A stretch of DNA of 6,205 nucleotides from positions 1 to 6,205 of the forward strand of contig CADCWB010000244.1 in NCBI GenBank assembly GCA_902806295.1, written 5' to 3'. Position 1 is the stretch's first letter. Each line of letters opens with the position of its first letter. Shown here in pieces: positions 5,141-6,205 of the stretch. Position numbers and translations under genes: made by a program. The DNA comes from an uncultured Sphingomonas sp. (GTDB lineage Bacteria > Pseudomonadota > Alphaproteobacteria > Sphingomonadales > Sphingomonadaceae). The notes under the pieces were generated by a model. That model searched no databases. It saw only the letters and a list, made by a program, of their open reading frames with translations, and had not been told where the DNA came from.

Positions 5141-5937
5141 CAGGCGTTGCGCGGGCCGACGAGCCCGAAGCTCGCGCCTTGCGGGTCGAGGGCGGTAATG
5201 GAGTACTCGCCGCCGGGAATCTCGATGGGCTCCTGCAGCACCTGCCCGCCCCCGGAGCGGACCGCTTCGGTGGCCCGGTCGATATCGTCGACGCCGATGT
5301 AGAAGGTCCAGGCGGAGGCTGGCATCTGCGGCATCTTGGGCATCACCGCGCCCATCATGGCCCCGCCGTGATGAAGGAACTGGTATTTGCCCATCTCCCC
5401 CATGTCCATGTCGCCCTCCTGCCGCCAGCCGAAGTGGCGGGTGTAAAAGGCGATCGCGTTTTCCGGGCCGGTGGTCGACAACTCGTTCCAGCGCACATGC
5501 TGCGGCTGATCAACGGAGAAGACGTCGCTCGTTGCGTCCGGCTGATCGGCCGGCGGCTCGGGCTGCATCAGGTAGAAGGGGGCGCCCTGCGGGTCGGCCA
5601 CCATCGCCAGCCGGCCTACGCCGGGCTGGTCCCACGGCTCCGCCATCACCTTCCCACCATCCGAGCGGATTGCCTCAACCATCGCGTCGACATCGGGCGC
5701 GTGGAGGTAGCCTAGCCACGCCGGCCGGTCGCCTTTCGCCTGCATGTCCTCGTCGGTGGTCATCACCCCGCCGGCGTTGCCGCCGTCCGAGCGGCCGATC
5801 ATCCGGTACTCAAGACCGGGTGCGACCGTCTCCTCCTGGATGTTCCAGCCGACCACCGGATCGTAGAAGCGCTTGGCGCTTATCGGGTCCGTGGTCATCA
5901 GCTCGTACCAGATGAAGCTTCCCTGTTGGCTCGTCAT
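5140..5937 (-). CDS. Tandem VOC (glyoxalase/bleomycin resistance-like) domain protein
   Basis: A 265-residue protein made of two VOC domains. Domain 1 (about 6-127) starts F-I-W-Y-E-L-M-T-T-D and ends with the strand ADPQGAPFYLMQ (114-125). Domain 2 (about 146-262) starts V-R-W-N-E-L-S-T-T and ends LDPQGASFGLVG (250-261). The matching starts (W10 and W150), the F-Y-x-x-x-x-G-W helices and the D-P-Q-G-A ends show an internal duplication. This two-domain architecture resembles the Cfp30B/27-kDa antigen-like group. A short Pro/Asp linker joins the halves. A Met-rich stretch (176-206) precedes or lines the second site. VOC proteins bind metals or small molecules for isomerisation, ring cleavage or sequestration; the ligand here is unknown. 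The ATG at 5937 has AAGG 7 bases upstream and lies 3 bp from the DUF1428 stop, so it is in the same operon. Confidence 0.93.
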   Translation of the reverse strand: MTSQQGSFIWYELMTTDPISAKRFYDPVVGWNIQEETVAPGLEYRMIGRSDGGNAGGVMTTDEDMQAKGDRPAWLGYLHAPDVDAMVEAIRSDGGKVMAEPWDQPGVGRLAMVADPQGAPFYLMQPEPPADQPDATSDVFSVDQPQHVRWNELSTTGPENAIAFYTRHFGWRQEGDMDMGEMGKYQFLHHGGAMMGAVMPKMPQMPASAWTFYIGVDDIDRATEAVRSGGGQVLQEPIEIPGGEYSITALDPQGASFGLVGPRNA

Positions 5938-5940
5938 GGT

Positions 5941-6205
5941 TCAGCCTTTCCGCTCGTCGAGAATGGTCTCAAAGCCGCCCCAAAACATGCGCTTGCCGTC
6001 GAACGGCATGTCCCCGTCCATTTGCATGTCGGGGTCGTCCATCATTCTGGTCCAGGCTTCGTCGCGTGCGGCTTTCGACGGCCACTCGATAAAGGAGAAG
6101 ACGACGTTCTCTTCGGGCCCGGCCACGACCGCCTTGCGGAAGTCGGTTAGCTTCCCGTCCGGAAGGTCGTTGCCCCATGCTTCAACGACCCGCAGAGCGC
6201 CGCAC
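5941..6205 (-). CDS. DUF1428 family protein, C-terminal part (5' end beyond right edge)
   Basis: The frame is open from the right edge to the TGA at 5943-5941, giving 87 full codons. Translation at the edge begins C-G-A-L-R-V-V-E-A-W-G and continues through NDLPDGKLTDFRKAVVAG, VVFSFIEWPSKAARDEA and DMPFDGKRMFWGGFETILDE. The W-G-N-D-L-P-D-G-K segment, the WPSK segment and especially the closing MPFDGKRMFWGGF motif are characteristic of DUF1428, small (about 115-120 residues) dimeric alpha/beta-barrel-like proteins of unknown function. About 30 N-terminal residues should lie outside the window. A GTG at 6126 could be mistaken for the start, but the family-conserved sequence runs straight through it. 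It is the most upstream visible member of the operon and sits 3 bp before the tandem VOC gene. Confidence 0.9.
   Translation of the reverse strand, partial: CGALRVVEAWGNDLPDGKLTDFRKAVVAGPEENVVFSFIEWPSKAARDEAWTRMMDDPDMQMDGDMPFDGKRMFWGGFETILDERKG

Noticed and set aside
4199..5198. Overlapping plus-strand open frames across the DHFR-like and PhnB-like genes
   Set aside because: Low-complexity, Arg/Ala-rich translations with no motif, opposite two well-identified genes.
5110..5915. Plus-strand open frames opposite the tandem VOC gene
   Set aside because: They are antisense shadows. One even resembles a protein superficially, but it has no motif or ribosome site.
1..6205. CRISPR array, tRNA, insertion sequence or long direct repeat
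   Set aside because: No repeated spacer pattern, cloverleaf, transposase motif or terminal inverted repeat was seen by eye on either strand.

Overview
The window looks like ordinary chromosome of a high-GC alphaproteobacterium, most likely a sphingomonad (Sphingomonadales). The pointers are the GC-rich codon use, a short alphaproteobacterial-type BolA beginning with a GPVA-containing segment, and a BolA gene divergent from a small C-terminal J-domain protein. The genus assignment is an inference from protein style, not from a marker gene. Ten coding sequences tile almost the whole window. There is no gene-free stretch over 300 bases, and I see no RNA gene, insertion sequence, CRISPR array, phage gene or convincing terminator.

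Left block (1-1837, minus strand, transcribed right to left): bolA, a pirin-family protein, a lipoprotein of unknown function, and the first 23 codons of a probable alpha/beta hydrolase that leaves the window. Each junction is a start/stop overlap: ATGA at bolA/pirin, TTGA at pirin/lipoprotein and ATGA at lipoprotein/hydrolase. The four genes look like one translationally coupled operon. The lipoprotein most likely starts at a TTG.

Middle (1875-2453, plus strand): a J-domain protein with an N-terminal Cys/His cluster. It is divergent from bolA, with only 37 bp between the chosen starts, and that gap contains a symmetrical TATATA. Its stop lies one base from the stop of the convergent SIMPL-domain lipoprotein gene (2455-3183, minus). 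The SIMPL gene has its own promoter-like region. That region carries a perfect 15-bp palindrome overlapping the -10, which suggests a dedicated repressor.

Right block (3243-6205, minus strand): a tightly packed operon entering from the right edge. In order it encodes a DUF1428 protein (5' end outside the window), a tandem VOC-domain protein, a PhnB-like VOC protein, a RibD-C/dihydrofolate-reductase-fold protein and a glutathione S-transferase. Junctions are 3 bp, 13 bp, an 8-bp overlap and a 4-bp GTGA overlap. These are small-molecule or detoxification-type enzymes of unassigned substrate, and such families often travel together in accessory stress operons. The cluster is not obviously a new system. 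The best leads are the operator palindrome, the coupled left operon with its unrecognised lipoprotein, and the unassigned right-hand enzyme cassette.
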